DNA of 64,000 nt, from positions 314,117 through 378,116 of the forward strand of contig NZ_VDGH01000001.1 of NCBI RefSeq assembly GCF_006861795.1, written 5' to 3'. Positions within the stretch are counted from its first letter, which is position 1; each line of letters opens with the position of its first letter. Below, piece after piece: positions 37,225 through 46,269 of the stretch. The stretch is from Psychrobacillus lasiicapitis. GTDB lineage: Bacteria; Bacillota; Bacilli; Bacillales_A; Planococcaceae. Under the pieces are notes generated by a model. That model worked only from the letters and a program-made list of their open reading frames with translations. It made no database searches and was not told where the DNA came from. Both the position numbers and the translations under genes were made by a program.

Positions 37225-37530
37225 CAAAAATAAAAAAACTCACCCCCAAGATTTTCATCTTGGGGGCGAGTCATATCGCGGTGCCACCCCAGTTCACTTC
37301 TACATTGCTGCGGAAGTCTTATCAAGTACGGCTTGGTGAATAAATCCACTAGCGATACTCTATCTCGTTAACGTGAGAATACGTTGCATCATCATTGTTC
37401 CAAGCAAACAAATCCACTGCACAGCTCCAAGCCTTGTTTCAACACATTTCCTACCCCTCTTTTTCAGCTAGCAGAGGTCTCTGTAGATAGTACGTATGTT
37501 TACTCTTCTTTTCATCGCTTTTTATATAGA
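37225..37530 (-). promoter_or_regulatory. T-box leader (tRNA-sensing riboswitch)
   Basis: Reading the minus strand, a stem I begins GCGATGAAAAGAAGAGTA (37525-37508). Its AGTA bulge is followed by AACATA that pairs with TGTGTT (37446-37441), then GAA (37440-37438). By the geometry of known T-boxes the specifier follows GAA: ACA (37437-37435, Thr), with AAC (Asn) one register earlier. The T-box GGGGTGGCACCGCG lies at 37290-37277, and the terminator ACTCGCCCCCAAGAT-GAAA-ATCTTGGGGGTGAGT (37271-37238) is followed by T-runs. The bulge UGGC predicts a G73 tRNA, which suits Asn better than Thr. Confidence 0.9.
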
Positions 37531-37646
37531 TTTTGTATATCCTATATTATTTTGAACTAAAACGCAATAGAGAACGACAAATAATAATGTTTAAAATAAG
37601 ATTTTGAGAGTCTGTTGTAAAGGAAATAATTATCATTGATTCCTAG

Positions 37647-38000
37647 TCATTGTTTAATCAAAATAATTTCTTTAGCTACAATTTCTCTGCTTTCTTTACT
37701 TTTTTGAATATATTGCGGATTATCTAAAATAACTCTTATATTTGAATTTCTAGTATAATCTTGAGCACTTAATTGCTCTCCAGTTTCGTTACGAAATATT
37801 GTTTTATTTGTAATTTGGACAAAACAAACGTAGCCTATATCTTCATCGCCTGTGTTTTTCACTTCATCGGAACAGTCAACTTCAATATAATTATCTTCCA
37901 CTCTCTCAATTTTGGTGTCAAAATATTCTACCCTTGAGCAACCGGCCATTAGTAAACTAACTGTGATTATTAAAATTATTCCTATGTTAATAATATTCAC
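37647..38000 (-). CDS. Small lipoprotein of unknown function
   Basis: The 117-residue protein has a signal IIGIILIITVSLLMAGC-like region (lipobox LMAGC) and a short exported domain with many Asp/Glu residues. It should be anchored on the outer face of the membrane. No family is recognised and no operon partner is present. Confidence 0.7.
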   Translation of the reverse strand: MNIINIGIILIITVSLLMAGCSRVEYFDTKIERVEDNYIEVDCSDEVKNTGDEDIGYVCFVQITNKTIFRNETGEQLSAQDYTRNSNIRVILDNPQYIQKSKESREIVAKEIILIKQ

Positions 38001-38080
38001 TCCGTTTATTTCATTATACTGTCTATAACTATTTTCCTTTCCATGTTAAGTTTAATGTAGGAAAAGAAGGAGGCTATAAT

Positions 38081-38248
38081 ATGTCAACATTTTTATTTGT
38101 CTTGATTCTTATATTGATTGGTATTTTATTCATAATTTTCAATAACAAGCTTCCAAACCCAATCACGGTATTCTTCTCTGTGTTTGTTATCATGTGTATT
38201 ATTTATGCTATACAATATATTCCAATGTTAATAAACATTTTCTTGTAA
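38081..38248 (+). CDS. Small hydrophobic membrane peptide
   Basis: The 55-residue peptide has two hydrophobic helices (FVLILILIGILFIIF; ITVFFSVFVIMCIIYAI) joined by NNKLPNP. AAGAAGGAGG at 38065-38074 is an excellent ribosome binding site for ATG 38081, which supports a real gene. The function is unknown. Confidence 0.7.
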   Translation: MSTFLFVLILILIGILFIIFNNKLPNPITVFFSVFVIMCIIYAIQYIPMLINIFL

Positions 38249-38430
38249 AGATGATAATCTATTGATTAAAGGCGAACCATTAACAGTAAGATTCCGTATC
38301 AGAATATAACAAAGGTTTCTCCAACAACCAAAAAATTTACTAGTTTTCGAATTTCCTCGTCTCAAATAGGACCCGAATTTTTTACAAATCAGCAAGCATG
38401 GAAAGTATAAGGATTTTACCAAAGTATAAA

Positions 38431-38470
38431 AAAACGGCTACTAAATCATCTGCAATTTAGTAGCCGTTTT
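38431..38470 (-). terminator. Terminator of the ABC importer operon
   Basis: AAAACGGCTACTAAAT pairs perfectly with ATTTAGTAGCCGTTTT around an 8-base loop, with T-runs on both strands. It lies about 60 bp after the ATPase stop. Confidence 0.9.
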
Positions 38471-38526
38471 ATATTAGATGCTAAAAGCTAGTGAAAAGAC
38501 TCCTGTAAGTATGAACAGCTCTTTGT

Positions 38527-39324
38527 TTAGACAGACAATAAGGTCCGGTCACTCGTTAATTTTTCACCGCGAATCCGTTGGAATTCATCCATGAGTTTTG
38601 CGATGGTTAAATCTTTCTTTTCTTCTTCCCCAACTTCTAATATGATTTGCCCTTTATCCATCATGATCAATCGATTTCCAAGATCTAATGCCTGCTGCAT
38701 ATTATGTGTCACCATAAGCGTCGTTAATTGATCTTTTTCTACAAGCTGCTTCGTTAGTTTGGAGATCAAGTCTGCTCTGGATGGATCTAGTGCTGCAGTA
38801 TGTTCATCTAGTAATAAAATGGATGGCTTTGTGAATGTAGCCATCAATAGCGAAAGTGCTTGTCTTTCCCCACCCGATAATAGCCCTACTTTTGCATTTA
38901 ATCGATTTTCTAGATTTAAATGCAGCGTCTCGAGCGATTGCAGAAAAAACTCTTTTCGCTGTTTGTCTACACCACTTTTTAAGCTCCGTTTTTTATTTCT
39001 AGAAAAAGCAATTGCTAAATTTTCTTCAATCGTCATTGTTGGAGCGGTGCCTGCCATTGGATCTTGAAATACTCGCCCTATTAGCTGAGAGCGTTTATAT
39101 TCTGGCAGTCTTGTTACATCTTTGTTATCAATTATTATTTCCCCAAAATCTGGAGTAAGTGCTCCTGAAATCATGTTTAACATCGTGGATTTTCCTGCAC
39201 CATTACTACCAATAACTGTGACAAAATCCCCTTCTTTTAGGTTAAGATTTATATGGTCTAATGCAATCTTTTCATCCGCAGTCGCTTCATTAAACACTTT
39301 GTTTATCGCTTGTAATTTAAGCAA
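38527..39324 (-). CDS. ABC importer ATPase
   Basis: The 265-residue ATPase has Walker A VIGSNGAGKSTMLN, the Q-loop GRVFQDP, signature LLSGGERQALSLLMAT, Walker B ILLLDEHTAALDP and the H-loop VTHN. It overlaps the permease gene by 8 bp and completes a three-gene importer. The signature cassette and the permease type are typical of the TrpXYZ/branched-amino-acid-like class. Confidence 0.92.
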   Translation of the reverse strand: MLKLQAINKVFNEATADEKIALDHINLNLKEGDFVTVIGSNGAGKSTMLNMISGALTPDFGEIIIDNKDVTRLPEYKRSQLIGRVFQDPMAGTAPTMTIEENLAIAFSRNKKRSLKSGVDKQRKEFFLQSLETLHLNLENRLNAKVGLLSGGERQALSLLMATFTKPSILLLDEHTAALDPSRADLISKLTKQLVEKDQLTTLMVTHNMQQALDLGNRLIMMDKGQIILEVGEEEKKDLTIAKLMDEFQRIRGEKLTSDRTLLSV

Positions 39325-40351
39325 GGTTTTTCCCCTCCTGCTCTGTTACAATAGTGGAACTAGCCCTTCTTTCGGCATGTCGTTTTGCTTTTCTACTTTT
39401 CTCTCGACGTTTATCAAAGTAGTTTGGTAGAACTAAAGCAATAATTACAATTAAAGCCGTAATTAGTTTCATATCTCCTGTATCCAGTAAATCGATACGA
39501 AGTGCGAACGCAAGTATGATTCGATAAATAATCGCACCTGCAATTACAGCAAGTGTTGTACGTACGATTGATTTTGTGCCAAATATCGCTTCGCCAATAA
39601 TAACAGACGCTAAACCAATAACAATCATTCCAATACCCATTCCGATATCCGCAAACTTCGAATACTGTGCGAGTAATGCACCAGAAAATGCGACAAGCGC
39701 ATTGGAAATCCCAAGTCCAACGATAACTAGATTATCTGTATTCGCTGAAAAACTGCGAATCATCTTTTTGTTGTCGCCGGTTGCACGAATGGCTAGACCT
39801 ACTTCTGTTTTTAAGAACCAATCGAAAATCAATTTAATCAGTACAACTAAAATAAATACGATGATAATTGTTCCCCAAGTCTGCGGTAATGACTTCACGC
39901 CAATTCCGCTCAAAGCATTATTAATTGCTTCATTAACCCCTAAACTTCCCCACCAATTGTTGAATTGGCTAAACAATGTTTCTGAATTCAATAAAGGTAT
40001 ATTCGGCCGACCAACGGAATTCTCCACCGTGAACCCCATGATCCGCAAGTTAATCGAATATAAAGCAATCATCATTAAAATCCCAGACAATAAAGGATTA
40101 ATCTTCCCTTTCGTATGTAACAATCCAGTAATACATCCAGCTATAAAACCAGCTATTATTGCAACAATTGTTGCAATGACCGGATGATATCCTAACACAA
40201 TCATCATCGCTGCTGTTCCTGCACCCGTAACGAAACTTCCATCTACGGTTAAATCAGGAAAATCTAACACTCGGAATGTTAGATACACCCCGAGTGCCAT
40301 GATTGCATAGATGATTCCTTGCTCTACAGATCCAAAAACAGCTGTAAACAT
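39317..40351 (-). CDS. ABC importer permease (LivH/TrpY-like)
   Basis: The 344-residue permease has about eight hydrophobic segments and LivH/RbsC-like marks (GSFVTGAGTAAMMIVLGYHP; IAIMALGVYLTFRVLDFPDLTVDG near the start), followed by a basic tail rich in Arg/Lys (NYFDKRREKSRKAKRHAERR). It pairs with the ATPase downstream and the binding lipoprotein upstream. The solute is not known. Confidence 0.9.
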   Translation of the reverse strand: MFTAVFGSVEQGIIYAIMALGVYLTFRVLDFPDLTVDGSFVTGAGTAAMMIVLGYHPVIATIVAIIAGFIAGCITGLLHTKGKINPLLSGILMMIALYSINLRIMGFTVENSVGRPNIPLLNSETLFSQFNNWWGSLGVNEAINNALSGIGVKSLPQTWGTIIIVFILVVLIKLIFDWFLKTEVGLAIRATGDNKKMIRSFSANTDNLVIVGLGISNALVAFSGALLAQYSKFADIGMGIGMIVIGLASVIIGEAIFGTKSIVRTTLAVIAGAIIYRIILAFALRIDLLDTGDMKLITALIVIIALVLPNYFDKRREKSRKAKRHAERRASSTIVTEQEGKNLA

Positions 40352-40369
40352 AAAGAATCAAACTCCTAT

Positions 40370-41350
40370 CTATTCAGCAAATTCTGCTTTCCACTCATCT
40401 TTTACTTCCAATCCAAGGGCATCTACAGTGTCTTTGTTCAGAACAAATCGTAAATTTTGTGGATATTGAACTGGTAAATCAGCTGGTGTACTTTCCCCAT
40501 TTAAAATCTTTACCGCCATTTCTCCTGCTTCATAACCGATATCAAAGTATTCAAAACCGTAAGCCCCTAATCCTCCACGTTTAACGGAGTCAAATTCGCC
40601 TACCATCATAGGAAGCTTATTGTCATTTGCAACAGAGATAACGGATTCAAGTGCAGAAACAACTGTGTTATCCGTAATAATATACAAAGAATCTACTTTT
40701 CCAATTAACGATTCAGTAGCCTGTTTTACTTCAGCTGAAGTAGATACAGACGCTTCTACTACATTTAATCCAACTGCACTCATTTGCTCTTTTACTGCAT
40801 CTACTTGTGCTCGTGAGTTTTGTTCTCCTGCGTTAAACACCATACCTACATTTTTTGCACCTAGCTCATCTTTTAAGAAGTTGATAGTACTTGGAATTGC
40901 ATCTGGCTGTGTATCAACAGTTCCAGTAACGTTTCCTCCTGGCTGTTCCATTGACTGCACTAATTCTGCGCTAACTGCATCTGTTACAGATGTAAAAACG
41001 ATTGGAATATCTTTTGTCACACTCGCAACCGCTTGAGCACTTGGTGTGGAGTTTGCAAAAATAAGATCTACTCCTTCGCTTACTAAGTTGTTTGCTATAG
41101 TTGTATTTTGGCTATTATCATTTTGTGCGTTTTGAACATCATACTCAACATCTAAGCCAGCATCTTCTAAAGCTTTTTGAAAACCGTCATATGCTGCATT
41201 TAACGATGGGTGTTCGACAATTTGTGTGACACCGATTTTAAATGTTTTCGTTCCTTCCTTCGCATTCGCTTCTGGGCTTTGCCCACTCTCTTCCCCGCAT
41301 GCCGCTAAAAATAAAATAGCCGCCAATAAAATAAATGCTATTTTCTTCAT
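40370..41350 (-). CDS. ABC transporter substrate-binding lipoprotein (TrpX-like)
   Basis: The 326-residue protein has a lipobox (ILFLAACGEE) and an ABC_sub_bind domain (IGVTQIVEHPSLNAAYDGFQKAL, IANNLVSEGVDLIFANSTPSAQAV, MVFNAGEQNSRAQ, YIITDNTVVSALES). It captures solute outside the cell for the permease and ATPase coded next in the operon. Related proteins bind tryptophan, tyrosine or other aromatics, but the ligand cannot be read from sequence. ATG 41350 gives the best signal peptide. Confidence 0.9.
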   Translation of the reverse strand: MKKIAFILLAAILFLAACGEESGQSPEANAKEGTKTFKIGVTQIVEHPSLNAAYDGFQKALEDAGLDVEYDVQNAQNDNSQNTTIANNLVSEGVDLIFANSTPSAQAVASVTKDIPIVFTSVTDAVSAELVQSMEQPGGNVTGTVDTQPDAIPSTINFLKDELGAKNVGMVFNAGEQNSRAQVDAVKEQMSAVGLNVVEASVSTSAEVKQATESLIGKVDSLYIITDNTVVSALESVISVANDNKLPMMVGEFDSVKRGGLGAYGFEYFDIGYEAGEMAVKILNGESTPADLPVQYPQNLRFVLNKDTVDALGLEVKDEWKAEFAE

Positions 41351-41420
41351 CTCTATTATTACCCCCTCTATCAATAGTCCACATCAGCGATTCAACTCGT
41401 TAAAGTATGGATTTAAGGAT

Positions 41421-41449
41421 ATGTTACACTGCAATTGATTGATAGTCAA
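41421..41449 (-). promoter_or_regulatory. Promoter of the ABC importer operon
   Basis: On the minus strand TTGACT (41449-41444) and TAACAT (41426-41421) are separated by 17 bp. It lies 70 bp before the binding-protein start. No T-box or other leader structure is seen between. Confidence 0.65.
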
Positions 41450-41619
41450 TAACATTATGAATTTTTTAATATTTTCCAATTAATAAAGAGTAAGGCATAC
41501 AGCTATATTTCATCTGTTTCCTATGAACAAAGAAGCCTCTTTAGATTTATGACACTGACTACAAGAGCAATACATTTTAGGGGAATTGTGCGGTAGAATG
41601 TTTTATTAAGTGACCGCTA

Positions 41620-41750
41620 GAATTTTCGCTGCAGGTGGACGCTTTCCGCGGGGCGGGCGGTGAGCCTCCTCGTCGCTAACGCTCCTGCGGGGTCTCACCT
41701 GTTCCGCTTAATCCCGTCGGAGTCGCCACCTTCCGCTACAATCCATTAAG
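41620..41750. repeat. GC-rich interspersed repeat, copy C
   Basis: This copy runs from TTTTCGCTGCAGGTGGACGC through TTCCGCGGGGCGGGCGGTGAG and GCTCCTGCGGGGTCTCACC to GTCGGAGTCGCCACC and CGCTACAATCCATT. It lacks the mini-hairpins found in copy D. Together with copy D and the 21-bp array it fills most of the spacer 41351-42558, which holds no other gene. Confidence 0.8.
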
Positions 41751-41906
41751 AATAACGCTATCTAATTTGCGTCTCTGTTTAACAAATCAAACTTCTTCAG
41801 GAATTTTCCAACTATTAAATGCTGATAAATGATGTAACGCGCCAAACTATCCTCTAAACACTACAAGTCGACATCTCATTCCAAGTAAACTTATGTTATG
41901 AAAAAA

Positions 41907-42011
41907 TGGTTGCTTTCAGGCATAATTTGGTTGCTTTCAGACTTCTACTGGTTGCTCTCCACCGTCGTTTGGTTGCTTTCGATAGCTGTTTGGTCGCCCT
42001 TAGCCATTTAT
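41907..42011 (+). repeat. Tandem array of five 21-bp units (TGGTTGCTTTC type)
   Basis: Five consecutive 21-bp units start at 41907: TGGTTGCTTTCAGG..., TGGTTGCTTTCAGA..., TGGTTGCTCTCCAC..., TGGTTGCTTTCGAT... and TGGTCGCCCTTAGCC.... The first 10 bases are conserved and the last 10-11 vary. A frame across it (41898-42068) would give W-L-L-S-x-x-x repeats, but it has no ribosome site, so it is listed as repeat only. Confidence 0.85.
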
Positions 42012-42094
42012 TGGATTTATACAGTCCAAAAACTCTTTATGATTTTGTTTTTAACAAGTCGATACTGAATAAGTAAGAAATATCTATTGATTTT

Positions 42095-42290
42095 CGCTTC
42101 AGACGGCGACTCCTGTGGAGGCCAACAGGATGTTGGTTTCGAAGGCGTTGCCACACGATGTGGCGTTCTTAGCCTTTGTTCCACATGGGCTAATGAGATA
42201 TCCCAACGTACGCCTAAGCGGCGGGGATGGCTCATCGCTCACCCCACGGAAAGCGTCCGGCTGGAGTGAAAATCACGGTGGACACCTATT
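42095..42290. repeat. GC-rich interspersed repeat, copy D with mini-hairpins
   Basis: The outer ends (GGCGACTCC at 42104 and GCTCACCCCACGGAAAGCGTCC at 42237-42258, then GAGTGAAAATC) match copy C inverted. The centre is replaced and carries CCAAC-AGGAT-GTTGG (42122-42136) and GCCAC-ACGAT-GTGGC (42150-42164), the latter between two GGCGTT copies. Confidence 0.75.
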
Positions 42291-42558
42291 AAAGCCTTAC
42301 GTCGCAGTTTCCCTAAACTACGTCATACTTGTTTAACAACAATTACTCAGATTGGATTGAATAACAATAAGCTAGCATCACCTCTTCTTTTGATCTCTTG
42401 GTTTGGTTATTACTAAATAGCCTAAACCAAGTAATGAGAAAGCGCATTTGAACACTTTGCTGTTACTGATTATTTACATGCCCTTTACACTAGCTAGATA
42501 TTTCGAAACTATAATATAGATTGAACAGTGTCTGTTCATTTTAGGGGGAATTAGTAAA

Positions 42559-44334
42559 ATGGCAATTGAAGATCATGACTACGGAGAATTATTTTCTTAT
42601 ATATTAAAAGAGCGAGCAATCCAAACAGTATTTCAACCAATTATTTCACTGCATAGTGGACAAATATATGGTTACGAAGCCTTATCAAGAGGTCCTGCAA
42701 ATACAGTATTACATAATCCCGAAATGTTGTTTGATTATGCATTAAAAAATGGACAACTTTGGGAGCTTGAAAACTTATGTAGAGCCAATGCTTTGAAATG
42801 CGCGCATGATTTAAAAGCGGAAGGAAAATTGTTTTTAAACGTTAATCCTAATATTATGAACGACTCTAAATTCAAGCAAGGCTTCACTAAAGAGTATTTA
42901 TCTAAATTTCACATGGACACCGATAGCATTGTATTTGAAATTACGGAAAGAGAAGCGATTAACAACTTAAAAGATTTTATCAGTACAATCGATCATTATA
43001 AAAACCAATATTATCAAATTGCAGTAGATGATGTAGGAGCGGGTTATTCGGGGTTAAATGTTATTACGGATGTGCGCCCGCATTATATGAAACTGGACAT
43101 GAAACTTATTCGAGATATTGACCGGGACCGAACGAAACAATTGCTAGTGAGTTCTTTAAGTGAATTTGCAAATTACTCTCAAATAAACATTATCGCTGAA
43201 GGAATAGAAACAAAGGACGAGCTTCGTACATTAATCGATATCGGTGTGCATTTTGGACAAGGTTATTTTATACAAAAACCAACGACACAATTATATCCAG
43301 TTCGTGAGGAAGTCAAAACGATTATTAAAGCGGAAGTTTCCAGAAAGAATCGCGTTAGCAGAAATCGATTAACGGATACTTCTATCGAACAAATAGCGAC
43401 TCCGTTAAAGACCATTCCTAGTCAAATGCCTATTTCCAAAGTAAGCAATCTAATGGAAGCTAACGATTCACTCCCTGGATTTTGTATTCAAGATGGCAAT
43501 AAATTGATCGGCGTTATTACTAGAAATAAACTGCACTTAAAGTTTAGCGGTCCATATGGATATAGTTTATACAACAAAAAACCAGTCGCTGCAATTATGA
43601 GCCGTAACTATATGAAAGTAGATGCAGAAACTCCAATCGACGTAGTGGCAAAAATAGCAATGAACAGGGATCCGCTTCATTTGTATGACTTCATAACTGT
43701 AACAAAAGATGATCAGTATTTTGGTGTCGTGACAGTAAAAGATCTGCTCGAAAAAAGTATGCAGCTAGAAATAGACTACGCCAAGCATTTGAACCCACTT
43801 TCTGAGTTGCCGGGTAATCTGATGATCGAGCAGCAGCTACAAGGCTGTATAGACGCAGATTCTCCGATGACTGTTTTATACGTCGATATAGATAATTTTA
43901 AACCTTATAATGATGTGTATGGATTTGAAAAAGGAGATAAAGTAATTATGCATTTAGCAGAAATTATTCAGAATAGCTGCCCTTCGGATGGATTTGTGGG
44001 TCATATTGGTGGGGATGACTTCTTATTAATAACTGCTACTTCCAAAAGTAAACAGCTTTGCGAGAAAATTATTCAGAAATTCGACAAATCTGTGGAAAAA
44101 TTTTATCATGCACAGGATTTACTAAAAGGACATATCGTATCCAAAAATAGACACGGAATTGAGGAATCATTTCCCCTTCTCACTATTTCTATCTCTGGAG
44201 TGTCGAATAGAAATACTCAATCTATTTACGAACTTTCCGAGCTTGCTAGTCAAATCAAGAAACAATGCAAACAAATCCCTGGCAGTAACTATCTATTGCA
44301 GGAACCGAATGCCTTTGTTACCATGAAAGGTTAA
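42559..44334 (+). CDS. EAL-CBS-GGDEF cyclic-di-GMP protein
   Basis: The 591-residue cytosolic protein has an N-terminal EAL phosphodiesterase (residues 15-250) with EAL at 40-42, NVNPN, EITER, VDDVGAGYSG, KLD and IAEGIE, that is, all usual metal and catalytic residues. Two CBS motifs follow (about 288-400), then a GGDEF domain (about 415-585) whose signature reads GGDDF (484-488). That Asp in place of Glu suggests weak or absent cyclase activity. The likely role is to break c-di-GMP under control of an adenosyl ligand on the CBS pair. GGGGGAATTAGTAAA precedes the ATG. Confidence 0.9.
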   Translation: MAIEDHDYGELFSYILKERAIQTVFQPIISLHSGQIYGYEALSRGPANTVLHNPEMLFDYALKNGQLWELENLCRANALKCAHDLKAEGKLFLNVNPNIMNDSKFKQGFTKEYLSKFHMDTDSIVFEITEREAINNLKDFISTIDHYKNQYYQIAVDDVGAGYSGLNVITDVRPHYMKLDMKLIRDIDRDRTKQLLVSSLSEFANYSQINIIAEGIETKDELRTLIDIGVHFGQGYFIQKPTTQLYPVREEVKTIIKAEVSRKNRVSRNRLTDTSIEQIATPLKTIPSQMPISKVSNLMEANDSLPGFCIQDGNKLIGVITRNKLHLKFSGPYGYSLYNKKPVAAIMSRNYMKVDAETPIDVVAKIAMNRDPLHLYDFITVTKDDQYFGVVTVKDLLEKSMQLEIDYAKHLNPLSELPGNLMIEQQLQGCIDADSPMTVLYVDIDNFKPYNDVYGFEKGDKVIMHLAEIIQNSCPSDGFVGHIGGDDFLLITATSKSKQLCEKIIQKFDKSVEKFYHAQDLLKGHIVSKNRHGIEESFPLLTISISGVSNRNTQSIYELSELASQIKKQCKQIPGSNYLLQEPNAFVTMKG

Positions 44335-44393
44335 CATTTAGCTTTTGAACATGCTATGATAGTTGTATACATAGTTTGTACGGAGGGAATTGT

Positions 44394-44546
44394 ATGACAA
44401 CCGTTTTTATCATTGGGGCACTTACGTTTATCATTATACTTGCGCTTAGCATCTATACTGTTAACAAAGGCTATGCATATAAGCATACAATTGATGAACG
44501 TCCAGCTAAACAGAACGAAACTACAGAAAAAACGCATCGCCCATAA
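44394..44546 (+). CDS. ytzI: YtzI-like small membrane protein
   Basis: The 50-residue peptide has one hydrophobic helix (FIIGALTFIIILALSIYTV) followed by NKGYAYKHTID, a run I recall from the YtzI family of bacilli. CGGAGGGA at 44381-44388 is a good ribosome binding site. The downstream terminator overlaps its last codons. The function is unknown. Confidence 0.65.
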   Translation: MTTVFIIGALTFIIILALSIYTVNKGYAYKHTIDERPAKQNETTEKTHRP

Positions 44547-44565
44547 GGCGAATGCGTTTTTTTAG
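44527..44565. terminator. Bidirectional terminator
   Basis: AAAAAACGCATCGCC pairs with GGCGAATGCGTTTTTT (one bulge) around ATAA. It overlaps the end of the ytzI-like gene and lies beside the rlmN stop. Confidence 0.88.
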
Positions 44566-45629
44566 TTCTTCACTTTTTCTTTTTTGATTTGTTTACTACG
44601 TAACTGACCACATGCTGCATCGATATCCGTTCCTTGTTCCATGCGAACTCCACAGTTAATCCCGTGATTTTTCAGCGTTTGGAAAAAGGCACTGATTGAT
44701 TTTTCAGAGCTACGTTGGTATTGTCCATGCTCATCCACTGGATTGTATGGAATCAGATTGACATATGACAAATGACGTTTGTTTTCAAGTAGCTTCGCTA
44801 GTTGCTGCGCTTCTTCCACATGATCATTTACGTCTTTTAGTAAGATGTATTCAAATGTAATACGGCGATTTGTTTTTTCTAAATAATAATCTACTGCTGC
44901 CATTACTTTTTCAATTGGGAATGCTTTATTGATCACCATGATTTTTGTACGTAATTCATCATTAGGTGCGTGTAATGATACTGCAAGATTTACTTGAATA
45001 TTTTCATCTGCAAAATCCATAATTTTTTTCGCAAGTCCACTTGTCGAAACGGTAATATGACGAGCACCAATAGCTAGACCTTTTTGATCGTTGACAGTGC
45101 GTAAGAAACTCATCAGGTTTGTGTAGTTATCAAATGGTTCTCCGATCCCCATAACAACGATATGACTTACACGCTCGTCTTTTTGCATTTGGTCTAAGTG
45201 CTGTTGCACTTTCATAATTTGTCCAACAATTTCGCCTGCGTCTAAATCACGATTTTTCTTCAGTAATCCACTCGCACAGAAACTACAGCCGATATTACAG
45301 CCGACTTGAGTTGTTACACAAACCGATAAACCGTATTTAAAACGCATGAGCACTGTTTCGATTAAGTTGCCGTCTTGCATTTCAAATAGGAATTTAATCG
45401 TTCCATCTGCTGATTCCTGTTTAACAGATTCTTTTAGCGTTTGGATTACAAAGTTTTCTTTTAAAATTTCTAGACATTCTTTGCTTACGTTAGTCATGTC
45501 ATCAAAACTTTGTACTCGTTTAATATATAACCAGTCCCACACTTGTTCAGCACGATATTTCTTTTGTCCGTGTTCTAATAACCATTCTATTAACTGGTCT
45601 CTTGTTAGACCATATATTGATTTTTTCAT
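44562..45629 (-). CDS. rlmN: 23S rRNA (adenine2503-C2)-methyltransferase RlmN
   Basis: The 355-residue radical-SAM enzyme has the CxxxCxxC cluster at Cys111, Cys115 and Cys118 ([13 protein letters not shown]) and a late mechanistic Cys340 (DAACGQL). It methylates A2503 of 23S rRNA and some tRNAs. [10 protein letters not shown] and [10 protein letters not shown] are also typical. The related resistance enzyme Cfr is less likely since RlmN-specific residues and length match. The gene is single. Confidence 0.94.
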   Translation of the reverse strand: MKKSIYGLTRDQLIEWLLEHGQKKYRAEQVWDWLYIKRVQSFDDMTNVSKECLEILKENFVIQTLKESVKQESADGTIKFLFEMQDGNLIETVLMRFKYGLSVCVTTQVGCNIGCSFCASGLLKKNRDLDAGEIVGQIMKVQQHLDQMQKDERVSHIVVMGIGEPFDNYTNLMSFLRTVNDQKGLAIGARHITVSTSGLAKKIMDFADENIQVNLAVSLHAPNDELRTKIMVINKAFPIEKVMAAVDYYLEKTNRRITFEYILLKDVNDHVEEAQQLAKLLENKRHLSYVNLIPYNPVDEHGQYQRSSEKSISAFFQTLKNHGINCGVRMEQGTDIDAACGQLRSKQIKKEKVKN

Positions 45630-45850
45630 TTTTAGCCCTCATTTCATCCGTATACAATTCGCCTATTATACCCCAATTGTTTACATACGACAACTTATTA
45701 TAACGGAAATGAACGATAAAAGAAATCATTTTGTTTACTCGTGAAATTTTCCGACAACGGTAAAAGAAAATGGGTGGATTATTTGTAATTTAGCTTGAAT
45801 AGGATAGTAAAAGAGATTTTATTCCGTGAATTTACAAGGGGTTGATTAAA

Positions 45851-46219
45851 ATGGCTAAACGGACTAAAAAGATTATTGCTAAAAGAGTACGCAAAGGGCT
45901 TTTCAAGTTAGGATTATTCATCGTCGGAATTTACGCTTTTTTACCTTCTCATTTTTTAGAATCGAATTTACAAAATTATGAGGATGCTTTGGAAAAGGAT
46001 TTTGCAGCCTATGCATTAGAAACGACTGCCGATATATTTAGTAACACGCTGGAACAGTCTTTGATCGTTTCCTATGCAATTGAATCGATTGAGGAAGTGG
46101 AAGGTGAACCACTATCTTCCGTCATTATTGCTTATACTGCTTTCGGACTTCCTTACGCTGAAATTATTGTCAACGAGAACGTAGCATATGTAAACAAAAA
46201 GCTACTGTTTCAAAAATAA
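45851..46219 (+). CDS. Hypothetical protein with one membrane segment
   Basis: The 122-residue protein starts with a very basic stretch (AKRTKKIIAKRVRKG), then one hydrophobic helix (KLGLFIVGIYAFLPSHFL), then an acidic domain. ATG 45851 lies six bases after AAGGGG (45836-45841-like). I recognise no family. It is followed by a hairpin shared with the convergent sulfurtransferase gene. Confidence 0.65.
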   Translation: MAKRTKKIIAKRVRKGLFKLGLFIVGIYAFLPSHFLESNLQNYEDALEKDFAAYALETTADIFSNTLEQSLIVSYAIESIEEVEGEPLSSVIIAYTAFGLPYAEIIVNENVAYVNKKLLFQK

Positions 46220-46222
46220 GAA

Positions 46223-46265
46223 AGCACAGGCCCCATTTCTACAATAGTCGCCATGGGGCCTGCTT
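46223..46265. terminator. Hairpin between convergent genes
   Basis: AGCACAGGCCCCAT pairs with ATGGGGCCTGCTT. The stem is strong and the T-run is short. It probably ends the sulfurtransferase and the small gene. Confidence 0.6.
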
Positions 46266-46269
46266 AACA

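Noticed and set aside
39576-40187. Plus-strand frame of 203 codons opposite the ABC permease
   Set aside because: It mirrors the hydrophobic permease gene and has no ribosome site or family match.
41898-42068. Open frame of 56 codons reading W-L-L-S-x-x-x heptads across the 21-bp array
   Set aside because: There is no ribosome binding site upstream, and the sister array at 54339 carries stops in the matching frame. The frame follows from the 21-bp period.
42115-42336. Open frames on both strands across the GC-rich repeat
   Set aside because: High GC lowers stop frequency; the sequence matches the interspersed repeat ends and no start signal is present.
44562-45629. Possible Cfr-type resistance methylase
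   Set aside because: Length, [13 protein letters not shown] and MGIGEPFDN match RlmN; Cfr carries different residues in these places.
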